Notes: generated from the sequence alone by a model not told the origin. A DNA stretch of 64,000 bases from Viscum album (GCA_963277665.1 OY728121.1:956758097-956822096); one strand, 5' to 3'; counted from the first letter of the stretch, positions 24,226 to 38,650 are shown. Numbers and translations: made by a program.

Positions 24226-25479
24226 TACTATTATAACATTCCAGAAATAATATAAAAAAAATTTCTAGACATAAACAATACTATCTAATGTCCAAAATAA
24301 TCCATTTGAACATTTAGGATTATCCAAAATACTTCTGTCCAATCTCACAGTACCATGAAAACTATGACCAGAAAGATCATATAACAAGCATGTGAATACC
24401 ATCATTTTTCGCCCATATGTTGTAAGATATATCATGTTGGTCACATTACAAACAATTGAATGACTTCATATTTCATTATTTTTAGTCATGGTAATAGCCA
24501 AAATTTTCATATATCTTTATCAAAAACATGCATATTTTGTTATTTCAAAAAATATTGGATATATTCCTTAAGTCCCAAAAAGTTGTATACTTCATGCATG
24601 GTTTCAGTACCCTATTGTCAACAACTATATAGTTTGTCCCCAAGAAACTAACATCATCCAATTTTCATATTCAAATCCAACATTTCTTTATCCAAATAAC
24701 ATTATCTTAACATACAATACATATTACTGGTTATCTTTCCCTTAATTATGTTTTTAACATGTATATAAATTTACCCTTAAATCAATTTTTGGCTTCTTTG
24801 AACTATTAAACATAACCTTTCCAATCATTAATGAAAAAATTATACCAAAAACTCTTATATATTTCATGATTAATATAACATAATATTTTATTTATGAAAC
24901 ATATACACCTAAATCATCTAACTTTATTCTAAACTATTACCCAGGATCCATCATATTCGTATTTCCTAAAATATGAATATTGTCTTAATGTTTCTAAACC
25001 TCAAGCTTCATAGATTTAATGTAAAAAATGATAGAATAACATCACATAACTTTCACATTTCATTTATAATATCTTTATCCTAAGATGTATGACCCACACT
25101 TGAACTATCATCTTGATTCTCTTAATAATATTTTCCCCTTAGGAAATCAATCTTCATAGTTCCCATACTTTCCACATTTGAAAAAATCAATGGTAAACTA
25201 TTTTCTATATAGTTCTGGTTATTGATTAAGACCCGAAATCAAAATTTGAGATATAAACATTAGAGATTAGAAACCAATAAGTACGGAAAATTATTTATAA
25301 TATTTCAATATGTGAAATCATTAGTTTAAAACTATGTTAGTCTTGATTATCACAAAAGCCTAGGTTTTTTACCAGTACTTAACATATCCTTAGGACATCC
25401 CTAGAAATATCCTTATAAATATCTCTAGGGATCTTACAAAATTTTCGCATCCTAGTTTCCAAAGGTTGACTTAACCTTC

Positions 25480-25491
25480 GCTCTGATACTA
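25480..25491 (-). other. Primer-binding site next to LTR3
   Basis: Minus strand reads TAGTATCAGAGC, one base from the canonical TGGTATCAGAGC. It is the best preserved PBS of the array, two bases from the LTR3 end. Confidence 0.72.
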
Positions 25492-27104
25492 ACTTTAGAG
25501 ATCCAAGCTTGACGTATATAGACATTACATTTATTTTTTCGAAATACATAATGCATTACACAATCAGATTCGTAAATACCATATTAGTTTAGTGTCTTTG
25601 GAAACATGGAACCTAATCATCTAATCATGTTGAAAAATATTTAACATCTCCCATAAAGATCTTACCCTTTTGTTTTTCTATATATAACTTTTCATTATAT
25701 CCTAGGTAAAAAAGGGTGATCTCCAATGCTCAGTAAGGGAAAACGTGGAGAAAATAAAACAAACCATATACATTGGAATGAAAAACTTAAACATAAAGTT
25801 TAAAAATAAAAATCTTGAGTCATGAAAGAAATCTTGGAAGTACGTATGGTATAGATTATAAAGGAACATTAATCATGATTAAATAGAATGGGAATAAAAC
25901 ATGGAATTATGGAAAACCATTAAGGATGTAATATTATTTCCATATTATCCAAAAATTTATTTTAATACCATCATAGTGGACAATGTCCATTAATGAACTG
26001 GTTTTACTTGTCGTTCTAGCCAGTTATTACTGAACCAGATTTACCTGCTATTCCAGTCACTTTATCTCATGAGATATAAATCTTTACCCAATGCATTGGT
26101 GGGAGATATTGGTCCCACCTTTCCCATAATTAAACCATTCTTATATGTTCCACAGAAAAATGAATCATACATCATAGAATAACCCATGTAATAAAATAGG
26201 CTTCTTAAACATCATGTCATCATAACAGAATCTATATAAGATAAATGGACTTCAAAAAATAATTCCATCATAACATAATAAAATAAAATTAATAAAAGTG
26301 ACATTAATATAACCCTATATAATCTTATATGGAAAATAATTTTGATAAAACACATGAACTTAGTTCTTGAGGAAAATATCCTTTCTTCTTTAAAAGCATT
26401 TTCTCTTCTCAAAATGTCATGCAATTTTAAAATAAAAGAAGTTAATTGAAAATAAACTTTAAGACTTGTAAAGGAAGATTCATGGAAATAATTTTTTAGG
26501 ATAGCATAAAATCTGTTCATGCCGTATAAGTTAAAAAAACATTCTCCTCATATATTTATCAGAAAAGTCAAAAATTACCTCGTATGGTAAACAGGAGAAG
26601 GATTCCATCCATACCATGTAGTAAAATTCAAACAAGCTTAAAAATGACTTTAAACATACATGGAAGGATAGTAAACATTCTATGAAAATATTTTTATAAA
26701 CTGTTTACATATATGATTAATATAATCTTAATAGATACTTACGAATAAACAATCTCAGATAAAATGAGATGCGAAAAGTTATCCCTTACCTTAGATCCAA
26801 TTTCTTTTGTATGTGTCCCAAACTCTTGTATAGTAGGTTTAAACATATTATTAACTTATAAAAGAAAAATAATAATATTTATTATATAATATATGATTCA
26901 CTTACGACTTTATATGACCTGTTCATTTGTCAATTCCACGTTAAAGGAACATTTTGGGTAATAATCGTTTTATTTATCGTAGGTGTTTGGACTTCTTATT
27001 CTTCATATGATTACCTAGATCATGATTTAAATATTTCCAAAATATAAAAAATGATTTATATATATCTTATATATTCAGTATAGAAATATATGTATACAAT
27101 ATTT

Positions 27105-27550
27105 AGACAAATGAAATGGAATACACCGTTCATGGAGACGGTAGACGGTACATAGAGATGAACGATATTTTCGTTTCCTTATTGAATTGGATGGAAGTAA
27201 GAAAATAAATCATATATATAAAAACAAAAATATAGTTGAATTATTATTTCATATATTTCATGATTATTTATTATATATACTCTATAATCATTCTTGAATA
27301 GTAAACATGAAAAATGAATCCCATCACGTCATTAAGATGGTACGCCGTACGCACGCACAAGCAATGATATCATTCCATTAATTTTTGAAAGGTATTGAAG
27401 TGGATGATGTATAGTTTCTCCTAATTAGCATCATGCTAATAATATTATATAGTTATTATTTCCACCATTATACTCATCCATTTAAGGTGGTGGTGAAAAA
27501 CATATTACACCACTGCGTGGAGATGATAAGTCGCACGTACGCATGCGTGA
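27105..27550. repeat. ~190-bp sub-repeats in LTR3, three copies
   Basis: Units centre near 27140, 27335 and 27520 with the GGAGA...CGTAC-type core. The second retains gccgtacgcacgcac and the third gtcgcacgtacgcatgcg. Confidence 0.6.
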
Positions 27551-27887
27551 TGATTTTGTTTTTCATAGGATGAATAGAAGGAAAAATAATATTTTTTCAT
27601 ATTTATAATAACATATCAGTATATTAGTGATACTAATGTTATTAATTTATAATGAAAAAACTAAATAATAAATAGTATAAGAAAAAATAAATTTAAATGA
27701 ATCAGTAGAAGAGATTAAATCTTCCTCGATGCGCCTCCTTAAAAGTTCCTCTTAGGGCACTAGAGTTGGACTTCTGAGAAGACCAAAACCACTAGAAAGT
27801 TAATAGGGAATTTTATAAGAGAATTTTTCAGTGTTTTATCATGTTTTAAGGATCAAAATGGAGTGAAGAGGAAAGTGTGGAGGTGCC

Positions 27888-27895
27888 CTTTTATA
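27888..27895 (-). promoter_or_regulatory. TATA box of LTR3
   Basis: Minus-strand TATAAAAG, same context and distance from sub-repeats as in the other LTRs. Confidence 0.58.
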
Positions 27896-29891
27896 AGAGA
27901 GGAGAGGGACACTTCAGAAAAGTTCCAAAATATTAAATTATTACAAATTAAATTTAGGTTTAAAATGGTCCGAAAAATATTTAATTTTAATATAAGATGA
28001 TTTTTATTCTAATACCCATCATCCATTAATTTTGGGACAGGTTTTGGATATTTTTTTATCCTTATCTTTTTGGTTTTACCCTTATTTTACCATCTTTAAT
28101 CTTACCGTGATATCATATTATTTAATCATTGTGGGTTAATGTAATTTCCATATCATGTAAAATAACCCAAAAAAAGTTATTTATGAAATAATTGGATTTA
28201 TATTCACTATTTGTATGAATATCAGATATTTAGTAATTTAATATCATATAATAAAATATTTTATGTTTCAATTTCTGAATTATGTCAATTTTGGATACTA
28301 TTCATACTTGAGATTTTTATAAATTCATGAAAAAATTATTAATTTACAAAAAACGAATTAAATAATCCTTAATATGGGAATTTAATCATGCAAATTCGTG
28401 TATGGCATCAAAATATTAAATTAAACCTATGGTAATATTTATAAATTCATTTATTTCAATCTTTCATTAATGGGGTTATCATAACACCATACTTGTCTAA
28501 AAAATAAATATATTTATCTAATGTATAAATATTATAAATAAAATACCAAAATATAGGAAATAGTTTTTTATTTCTAGTTACTATTTATAAACATAGATAT
28601 CATTTATATAACCCCATATTAAAATCGATTTAGCAAAAGATATATGTTTAGGTTATAATTATCTTTACTTTAAATTTATTTTTATAAATATTCATTTTCA
28701 CATCCATGTAAATCCATGGGGTCCCAAAATCGCCCCGAGGATGAATATTCTCTAAAATATCTCATAAAATAGAAATATGGCATGTGTTAGGGTATTTTGA
28801 AATTATTATACTATTATTTTTTTACCCTTATTAACCAGATTTACCATTTAACCATGGTTTGTAAAATAATTACTGATGTTACTATTCAAAATGTCCAACA
28901 ATAAAACGTACATTTTTATATAATTTGAGCCTTATGATTCCAAATACAGAATCCATTTCTCCAAATTCAAAACTTTGAATTTTCAGTAATTAATTTAAAA
29001 TCAATCCCATTGTTAAAAAAATGGGTTTTTTTGTTTAAATCATTACAAAAGATTGAAATATTTTTACATATGAAAACAATTTTAAATTAATGAAAATCAC
29101 ATACATTGTCTTAAAAAAATTATATTCTATTTATACTTTTTAACCATTTGATAATATATTTTAACCATTTAAATTATTTCAATGAAAAATGTCTGTTTTC
29201 AATTAAATCTTAGTGTATTTGTACTATTCATCAAAATATGAATGTTGTCAGAAAAATATAAAAAATTTATCCCAAGTAAATTTTATGTCTCACTTCCAAA
29301 TAAGAAGTTTATATTTTACAATATAACTTATAAAATTTTCAATAACTAGATTTAAAATGGGAGCTTCATCAAAAGGTGTTAAAACATGATTTTTTTGAAA
29401 AATAATTCTTTTACCTGAAAAATTGACTTTGTTCCCATATCATGTGTAAGATGAATGGTAGTGCCATATAAAATTAAAAATGAGGTTAATAATCTTCCTA
29501 ATGGATAGTTTATATCCAATTTAAATAATAATATATCATTGTTTTGTGAAACTCAATATCATGTACAATGCAAGTTATCGAGAAAGGTCGTTCTTGCGTG
29601 TAATGCAAGCCAAGTTAGTGTTTTATGTAATGAATACTTCCATTGGTGTTTCTTATAACACAATAAAAACTTAGTTCATTTATACATTGAACAAAATATA
29701 TACTCATTGTTTCCTAAAATCAATTCAATAAAAAAAACATGAAATTGTGTGCAATACAATACCAGAATTGTGTTGCGTACACTGCAAGCTAATACAGGGG
29801 TTCATATAGAAAAAGTTAATATTGGTGTAGTGTAAAACACAAGGCATAAAAAATTTAAAGAATATATCTCATAAAATATTGGTGTGTTACA

Positions 29892-32800
29892 TGATGACTG
29901 ATCTTGAGGCCATTAGGTGGAAGATCCGGGAAAGATAGAAGATACACATTCATTATCCAAGATTTAGGCCACGAGGCACACAATCTTTCATCAATCAATA
30001 AACATTTATCCCTAGTTGTTAGATGACTTGTGGAATATATTTGATTGGCTCCAATATTTTTTATATCACCTTTATTTTAATTTTTTTATTTCCATTGAAA
30101 AATCGTACTCTATATTTTCCTAGCAATTATGGAATGAATTATTTTATATATGTTTATCATGAAGAGATACGCCTATTTTTGGATTTCACTCTTCCTTTTA
30201 TAATGAAGGAAAATGAAAATTTTCCCTAATAATTGTCTATTTTATGATTTCTTATTCCATTTTGATTATTACCCAGTAATAATATATGAAACTCTAAAAA
30301 TAGTCATAAAATTATATTGAATCCACTAAAAATTTGAACATAAAATGGGGAAAGTCAATCATGATTCACAATTATAATCATCTAGAATATTTACTAATAA
30401 TAATTGAACATAAATAGGTATAGGTAGAAACATGATCACAAAGCCCTATATTTTGATGAATTATCCTCTCTTTGTAATCAGTCATGGATTTTTTTGGTAG
30501 AAATACCATAACTATAAAAGTAGAGTTAGTTAATATTGATGATTGGTTTGAATTAGAGGGGGAATTGAAAAGAAATAATACAATATTCAAGAGGGTTTTA
30601 ACACCCTAAGTCTATATATTACACATTTTACTAGAATATCATAATTGATATATTATAAGTATTCTCTATCATTTTTCAAACCTATGGACCAAATTAGAAT
30701 TATTTGAAATTTTCTAGGGTTATATAGTGGACTCAAACTGAGTTTTTTGTCATTTTATTTATTGTTTAATTTTTTTCCAAAGAATTAAATCTTGGAGAAT
30801 TGATGGATAAAGACATTTATTTTACTATGAATTCCCATTATAAGTTTTTAACTTACATATTCTTAGACCTCTTGATCTTATAAATGCTCAATTTTTTCAA
30901 GATCATGCGAGATGTGTGTCCAATAATCAAGGTCTCAATTTATTTGAATTTCCCTTTTAATTGTTTTTATCATAGTGATTTCTATGTCTCTTTCCTCAAG
31001 AAGTTTAAAGGTTATAAAAGTCATAAAAAATAGAAAAGTTTATATTTTTATAACATTGACTAAGATGAGGTGGGCCACATAATGACACAGTAAAGTTAAA
31101 ACCCAACGTGAATAGAAATCCAATTTCTACACATGCATATAAGCTTGATGGATAGTGAACATAGGTTAGTTTCATAGTAATCAGACCCAAATTTTATAAT
31201 GTTTTGGGTTTAACAACTTTATGTAAATGAGTGGGACAACCAAGAAAATAAGGGAAAGAAAAAACTGACAGTCGTATAGGGATTATTACTAAAATTTACA
31301 ATATAAGAAAAGGGGGAATATATTTTATGGAAATAAATCATGAACTGTATTGTTTTATGGTTTATGGTTACACGATTAGAACTGATGGCTAAGGTTTCAA
31401 AGATAATATATCATATACCAGCTTTGATAGTGAGTATAATGCACAAAGGTATTACATCAATGATATCAAATCCATTTGAATTATTGAATTATATAATTTG
31501 TAATTCATGACCTAATGGGGTATGAATCAATGATTATAAGATATGGAATGCATATTGAGGATGATCTGTAAACATATTTTAATACTGGGTTTTTCTAAAT
31601 TAGTTCTTAGGCTTATGGATAATATAGAACCTTTTTCTTAGTTTGTAAAAATGATCATTTTGTAGGTAAGAAATATTGGGGGTGCATATTCATATGAAAT
31701 ATTGAAAAATTTATACATAGAAAAATAAAACTATCCTTTTAATATATAAATAATCATTATTGAGAGGTACACAATCTTTGTGGGGGATCAAATATTTTGG
31801 GAATGAATTAGATTCATGAAATAAGGGTATTCAACGATTGTTCTTGTATACTAAAAGTTATGAAACTTTATATTTAACACATTATCATTGTAATGAGAAA
31901 TTATTTAATATTTATATAACTTTTTCTAAACTAGGGGGTCGTGAGGATTGATCAACTTCTGTTAGGGTCATATGTTTGGTACTACGATCTTGATTCATTT
32001 TTTTGACCTCTAATTTTTTTAATCATTGAATTTATAAATCATGGCAATAAGAGACATGATTTTTTTATATTGTTTATCTTTATGGGATTTCTTCCTAACA
32101 TGTTTTTTACCATTCACCAATAGTTTAATGTCTTTTGATCTGGACCAATGTGAGATTGAGTTAGTGTTCATAAAGCATTGACCAAAGAAAAAAGTAATGT
32201 GAGACACTACATACATAAAGGAAGAAGAAAACCCAGATTGCAATGGAGAGACCAATGATAATATAGAATACCCCATGGAGGAGTGCACATAGTTTAAGAT
32301 CACAACACATGGAAAATAAATATCTAATATAGTCCATCTAGTGTAAAATGAAGAGCTTACCCTTTATAAATGAGATCCCAATGCCATTGTAAGCCATCTA
32401 AGATGTGAAGACGTAGTTAATGTTCATATTGTGTGGACCATAAGATGATGGGGAATTATAGCACAACAACACATTTGGTTCTCCCATTCAAGGAAAAATC
32501 TAACACAATTTGAAAGGAGGATAATGATGTTGTAAATCATTACTCATGGATTTCCGATTAGGAGTGATCATATGGGACTAGTATATAAGGGATGACCAGA
32601 TACCATATTCAAATATTGTGTTCCCCTACGATGCTACGAGATCATACAAATATTATAGGACATTATTATTTCTTTGAAAACATTTTCTTGGTTGGAAGGA
32701 TATATTAGGGGGCACATATATGATCCAAATTAGTGTATTCATACATATCTAAGAAGAGGTGTCCCTTGAATTCAGAATCACTTGTTACCGATATCCATGA

Positions 32801-35800
32801 ACTATTTTGGATGATCTGAGACACTTGAGGCACAAAGCATTGCTTTTGGAAAGGATTGTTTGGAAAATGTGATAAAGGCATCACAAACTTCTGTTTACTA
32901 TGGTTATTCTATTTTGGTCCTGTAGAGAATAATTAAAATGGCTGATGGTATGTATGATATAATTTTATGTAAGAAGGAATTTTTTTCAGGAAGGTTTAAA
33001 AAATGTGATGAGGACTTACCCTTGGGTCTTTATATAGATCAAGAGCAGGTAAAAAATAGCATGTCTTCTTCTATGTAAAAAACTAGTAGAGGGAGACTCA
33101 TAATAAATGAAGGGGTGAAAAACCCAGGAAAAAATTGGAGTTTTATTAGGTGCTGTTATTAAGTCTCAAAAAAATTATTTTTGTTTCAATATATATCATA
33201 TAAGAATATGAATCACGATATATATTTCTTATGTGATGGAATGTTACTGCAATGAACTACCTCAAATGTAGGGGTGGAAGGGTAAAAAGGTGAATTTTAA
33301 ACCTATGTAGGATCCCATATTCCATATTCTCTTATATGTATTTGGATCCTATGTATTTCAATTGGATCATACTTCATGAATTACTCTAAAAAGTTTAAGG
33401 TTATGCTAGGTGGACCAAATTCAATTTTGTTTGTTATCATACGTTGAGGACTTGCACGATGGATTTTAATGTCAGTTGAGGGGAACATCTACATAATGCA
33501 CTATCATAGTCTGTGGTCCATAAGGACATGGAATTAGGAGGAAACATTATGAAAATGGGAGAGACTTTTTCATAGAATTATTCCATGGATATACTACTAC
33601 ATGATAGAATACTATAAATTAGTTTGCTTAGAAAACACAAAAAATCTTCTCTGATGCTAATCAAGGAATAATGTACATAAAATAAAATCTGAAATGGGTT
33701 GATTTTTGAGTAAAATACATTTGTAGGACTATGATAGAGAATCCATGCATGACTATGAATCCCAAAATGGTAATAATAAAGTTTCTTTTATTTTTATACA
33801 TCTATATAGATATGGCTCATACACATAGGAAAATGGTTATGTGGCCTTACTATGACACCATACGTTTATAATAAACCCAATGTGAATGAGAAGAGACTAA
33901 CTATTTTTAAGGAATACAAATTAGGTTTTCTATAAGACCTAATATAAGGGATATAAGTGTTCCTATATATCATTGGAAAATAGGAATCAATCCACATGTA
34001 GCTCTTATATGGTGACCTTTATCATAGACCAATAGATTATGAATTATATGATAAAGGATCCCAAATTGATCTAGATCATTCATAAAATAGAGGATATTTT
34101 GGTTGATATAATTAATTTATATACCCTGGATAGGGGATATGAGAATCCACATATATCCTAAAAGTGTATATTTTGGGAGAAATATAGTTAAAGTATTACC
34201 TCTTAAGTATAGATCTAACTCATATGTTGGAGGATGGAAATGGGATTCACTTGAACACTGGTCTATAAAAAATGTTCTATATGGATGATGGAACCCAAAT
34301 ATTAAATTAAAATAGGGAATTATTTTTTAATATAATTTTTGGATGGACCTAGGATAATGGATCTAGACCTCACTACATACCCTACAAGATTAAGAATCAG
34401 TCCTCATAATGTTATAATAAAAAGGTTCCCCTAAAAAATTAAGCTCTTATACAAGGATAAGGAAATTTCTTATTTTGGTAGAGGATAGAAATAAGGATAC
34501 TGATTAACAGGACCATATTTGACCAAATTATTTTATAAAATTATTGATCAATACAAAAATATAATCTCACATGGTTTAGGTTCTCAGGAAATAGAAAGGG
34601 TCTCACAAACAATCAACCATGTTTGGTTTTTGGGGTGATGTGTGAATGATCATATTCCATAAAGTTTAATTTTCTATGAATTACACTATATTCACTATCT
34701 CTAATTATATATATTCTCAATAATACTAATTATTGTTATTTGAGAGGACCTTTAAGCTCACATGAACCACACTCGGTGTCAGAAATAGGTGATAACTAGG
34801 TGATTATCTCAGTCATATGAGTTTGAAGAACCGGGAACATATGGGGGGAATTTTCATCACGATGTAAGATAGAACATTCAACATGGTTTTGGATATCATA
34901 TAGTTATAATAGGTTGAGTATGATTATAATTCATGACTGGTTCTAGGATAGAAGATCCAAGCATGACTATATAACTTTTAAGAATAGGAATCAATATAGA
35001 CAAAGTTCTTGTTTTGTAAATTTATATATATATAACTCATACATAGATAAGTCGTGAATTTTTATTAGTTCATAAAAAGGAAGGAATCATGCACTAGGAG
35101 TTGAATGTACTTTAATGTCTCATGAAAATGTACTTGAGGGAGTATGTAGTTTAAGGCCTTGATACTTGGACCAATGTGTCATGCAGTTTAGTGTCTTACA
35201 ATAAGGATCACAATTATGTGGTTTAACATCTTGAAAATAGTATGAGTTATTGAAATTTTAATGCATTTTATAATGTAATACATCGATATAGTATAATTCC
35301 TTACACCTCATGCATCTACCACAATGTTTAAAATCACATGGTAGGGATATTATCCTGAATTTTTACGTCATGTGATTATGATGAATTTCATTTAGTTTAA
35401 AATCATACACATAGGTTTTTTTGTGTATTTTAATGTCATATTACTATAAATATTTCATGAATTTATAAAAATGTGAAAAGGGAGATGTCATCCAGTTTAT
35501 CACCATGAAACAAGGATGATTTCCAATTTTTTATCATAATATAAATATTGAAATGTCATAATGTTTATTTCCATGTGAAAAAATGATATCATTTAGTTTA
35601 TCATCAAACAACAAGGATGTTTTCAATTATTTTATCAATATGAATCCTGTATTATTGTACATGGAATTTTAAGTCTTATATCTAACAATATGGGTGCTAT
35701 TGAATGGAGTTCTCGATACATGGGGGAACTTTTTACAATTTTGGGTTACATGAAGTAGTGCCATCTATACCATGTGTCTAATATGAATGTCCTAGTTTGG

Positions 35801-36769
35801 ATGAAATTTCCTGGCTTATTTGAGGATAGTTGATCTTTAATTTCAAAATATATATTGTTACGAAATTAATTAAGACACACATAGTTCATGAAGGATGTAT
35901 GCATTGATCTATCTTATATGATGAGAAAAAAAGGTTCTCGCCTATTTAATGGTTGATGACTAAAGAACTCCTTGTTGGAGGCTCATTTATAGATCTAAAT
36001 CATAGAGAAGAGTTGGGCAATCCACAATTTGGGAACACACACCCAATATACTTGAGACTATATGGAGTGGAAATTTTTATCAAAATAATTTTTATTGTAG
36101 TGAAATTGAATCTTGGCCCGAGCTATGGATCTTGGGTGGAAGTACGTATCATGTGGGAGTAAGAACCCAACCACATGTTGTTCTTTTTATGGGTATGGTA
36201 TGATTCAAATTCCAAATGAAGAACATCCTTTTGAATGATGATAATGGTCATGAAATATTAATTCATGAAAAAAGGACTATAGAGGTAGTAAAATTCTCTC
36301 TATTATCTTATATCTCAGATTATGCCTTTTAGTTTTATATATTTTTACACGGACACTTGACACGTAGTTTAAAATCATACTATAGTGATGTTTTAATATA
36401 GTTTAACATCAGAAAATTAGGATGATTTCAACATATATAATGGTATTTTGAAGTATTTCTTATGAAATCATCCATTTTTTGTAGATATAATACTATCCCC
36501 CATGATTTCCAAAGATTTAGCATTTTTAAAATTAACATTTGGTATGATGTAAGGTCCTTTCAACATTTATTTGATCACTAGAGGGTTATTTCATGGTATT
36601 ATCAGAGTAATAAGAACTAATACAATCAATCTATAGAGAAATTTGTAGAGGATAACTTTCTAATTAAAGGGTTTTTCAACATTATTCTCATGATTTTATA
36701 GGTTGTGAAGGGCACACATCTTTTTTTAAAAGTCATTCCAATTCATAAATTCTCATTTTTGAGTTCTTT
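29892..36769. other. AT-rich decayed DNA, no gene recognised
   Basis: Nearly 6.9 kb with frequent stops in all frames. The few short open stretches (for example 30023-30229 and 32019-32303) look random and match nothing known to me. Diffuse ~35-bp repeats of the form tgtagtttaanatcatgaaanaagg occur at 35140-35680 and 36355-36430. Since it lies downstream of the minus-strand pol fossil at 36.8-38.6 kb, part of it is probably that element's 3' untranslated region and 3' LTR, but I cannot find the ends. Confidence 0.4.
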
Positions 36770-37420
36770 CATTCTGTTAGCCGATTGAATATGGTGACAT
36801 GGAGTTATGGAAACTAAACATCAATGGGTAACACCATATTATTCTCATACACAAGTGAACATGGGTATGCTCGCATAGTAGTTTAGGTTGTGGTGCAATA
36901 ATCCCATAAATAATACATCTATTTTCATGGCCATGACTTTTTAACTCTATCCAACATTTTTTGAAGAATGTTAGAATAAGCCTTATTGAAGGCCACAATC
37001 TGTCTATTAGCCACTTCATGGTACTGATAAGAATGGTTTTAATGGATATTATAATCCTAATATAATTTTTATAACATAGATGAATAGAAATTGGTGTTGT
37101 TTTTGACCAATATTGTATTTGGGACACCAAATGTGGTGGTGATATATGTCTCCACAATATTTATTTTAGCCTTCATATTGGATTTCTTAAGGGGTATTTC
37201 TTTAGCCCATTTTGAAAGGAATTCGTTGGCATTAAGTATATATTTGAACTACGTAGATGTTTCCCCATGAAATCCATACCTCAAGTAGAAAATGGCCAAG
37301 AGTATTTCATAGTACGAATTAGCTATAGGGTCTAGTGTATAAATTCGGTAGGTATCTTGTTGGAATGAAAGTTTTTGGTGAGCTCTATAAATCATAACAT
37401 CATTTATAGCCGTAAATAAC
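36770..37420 (-). pseudogene. Integrase fossil of a Tat/Ogre-type Ty3/gypsy element
   Basis: The minus-strand frame reads SWPFST-stop-GMDFMG (GMDFMG at 37263-37280 holds the first catalytic Asp). Then come VETYITTTFGVPNTILVKNN, EVANRQIVAFNKAYSNILQK and YPCSLVYENNMVLPIDV. These follow, block by block, the integrase of plant non-chromoviral gypsy elements (FSTWGMD, FG-P, NGQAEA-NK, TP-SLVYG-EAVLP). NGQAEA has become NRQIVA, so the catalytic Glu is lost, and stops occur throughout. Clade assignment within Tat/Athila/Ogre is an inference from these blocks. Confidence 0.65.
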
Positions 37421-37949
37421 AAATATTTTGATCTATTTAGTGATATTTGTTAATGATTGATGCTAATTTCAAGATAATGAATCAAATTTTGTAACTATAT
37501 CAAGGGTATCCATACCCCCGGAGAAACTGAAGATAATTGCTCTAAATTGTCATTTTTTAGAGGATCATTTTGGAAGTGATGATAATAATAGATGGGATGT
37601 GCAGTACTTGAAAATTAATATGACCTCTTGTTGACTTTTTAGGTGGAATAATCTTTTCTGAGAGGTAGTCTATAATTTGGGAAATATATTCATTGGTTGT
37701 AGAGGTTGATGAGGATATTGGATCATCCTAGTTAGTGGTAGGGTTTATTTCACTAATTTTCATTAATTCACAATCAATAATGTGGGATTACACCTTTTAA
37801 GGTTTAATGTAGGTGATCATCTCTTTCTAGTATGGGTTTTATTGATTGGTATATGTAATAACTGGAGAATCAAATTGAGAATTTTAAAAATATGATAATT
37901 TAGTCTAAATAGGATCAAAGAGGAATTACTCTATAAATTAATGAACATA

Positions 37950-38650
37950 ATATATTATTTGGAATTTTTCTTCTTGATGGTGTATTCACTATTGAAGTGC
38001 TTGATCATGAGATATATACCACTTTCGATTTTGGGTTAAGCTGCTAGTATTTCAAGGAATAGCTCAAAACTAGTGATGATGGATTGATATCCTACATCAT
38101 TATTGGTTCATCCTTCACACAACCATAAGGAATAGGGAAAGATCGCACTATCCAGAGAAATTAACAAAAGACATAAAAGAACCCAATTATCAATCTGGTT
38201 CTCTATCCATGTACCTTTTGGGATTCAAGAAGTACTGTAAAAGTACATCTCACTTGTTTGGGGTGTATTTTTTATGTATAAGGATTCCTCAACTTTGAGA
38301 TCTAAGTTTAATGTTTTTACCTCATGAGTTAATTTCATCTTAAGGAGAAGTCTTCTATAATGAAGTTGATTTTGATCGATTCTTTATCCTCTTATTAAAC
38401 CTTGAAAGCTATAGATTAATATATTCTTCTCTATACTTATTTGTGTCTATGGTGTTCATTTAGCTATAATAGATGATTTTTTTCAACCTCAGGATTCAAT
38501 TATGTCATTTTAGTGTAGTTCAAAGGTAACTATTATTGATCAAATTTGTGGAAGAAAATATAATCTGTCTTTTTTCCTCTGGGGTCATGGTTTCACTGAT
38601 GAGAATGGGTTTTAGATCCTCTTATATACAAAGATTCATCTTCCCAAGCC
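37950..38650 (-). pseudogene. RNase H and N-terminal RT fossil of the same Tat/Ogre-type element
   Basis: Near 37965-38095 the minus frame reads ITSFELFLEILAA, then a stop, then IKHFNSEYTIKKK. This matches the YEALI-GLELLLE-GA and QLNGEY-VK blocks of the second (archaeal-type) RNase H found in Tat/Ogre elements. Near 38559-38620 it reads EDLKPILISETMTPEEKRQI, like the segment just before the RT core of these elements. Only about 460 bp lie between, too short for an RT core of roughly 900 bp plus the first RNase H, so the catalytic RT has been deleted. Assignment is by motif order only. Confidence 0.5.

Larger units (their letters stand above)
23397..25493 (-). mobile_element. Internal region 2 of the array
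   Basis: About 2097 bp, collinear with 7078-9178. It holds the PPT, a frame-broken polyprotein tail, the second tRNA-like element and the PBS at its right end. No intact gene. Confidence 0.75.
2490..29891 (-). mobile_element. Tandem array of a non-autonomous giant-LTR retrotransposon (LARD-like)
   Basis: Three ~4.4-kb LTR copies alternate with ~2.1-kb internal regions, all on the minus strand. LTR starts at 2666, 9179 and 25494 give periods of 6513 bp and, after removing the nested element and its target duplication, about 6377 bp. LTR ends are of the TGTAAC...CTACA type. Next to each LTR's U5 end is a PBS like TGGTATCAGAGC (initiator-Met tRNA). Beyond the U3 end of LTR1 and LTR2 are a purine tract and the last codons of a gypsy polyprotein. 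Long LTRs with no real coding capacity fit a LARD-type derivative. Each LTR being shared by two internals points to unequal LTR-LTR recombination. The copies are clearly diverged, so the array is old. Confidence 0.8.
25494..29891 (-). mobile_element. LTR3 of the array (outermost 5' LTR)
   Basis: About 4398 bp, aligned with LTR1 and LTR2. It ends gtgttaca at 29891 and is followed by unrelated sequence, so it is the outer (5' in the minus orientation) LTR. It keeps the empty target site of the nested element (ctatt near 29232-29236). It carries a TATA box and three sub-repeats. Confidence 0.82.

Noticed and set aside
36777..37157. 126-codon minus-strand open frame as a novel protein
   Set aside because: It overlaps the integrase fossil in a shifted frame. 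The homologous blocks are in the neighbouring frame, so this is a shadow.
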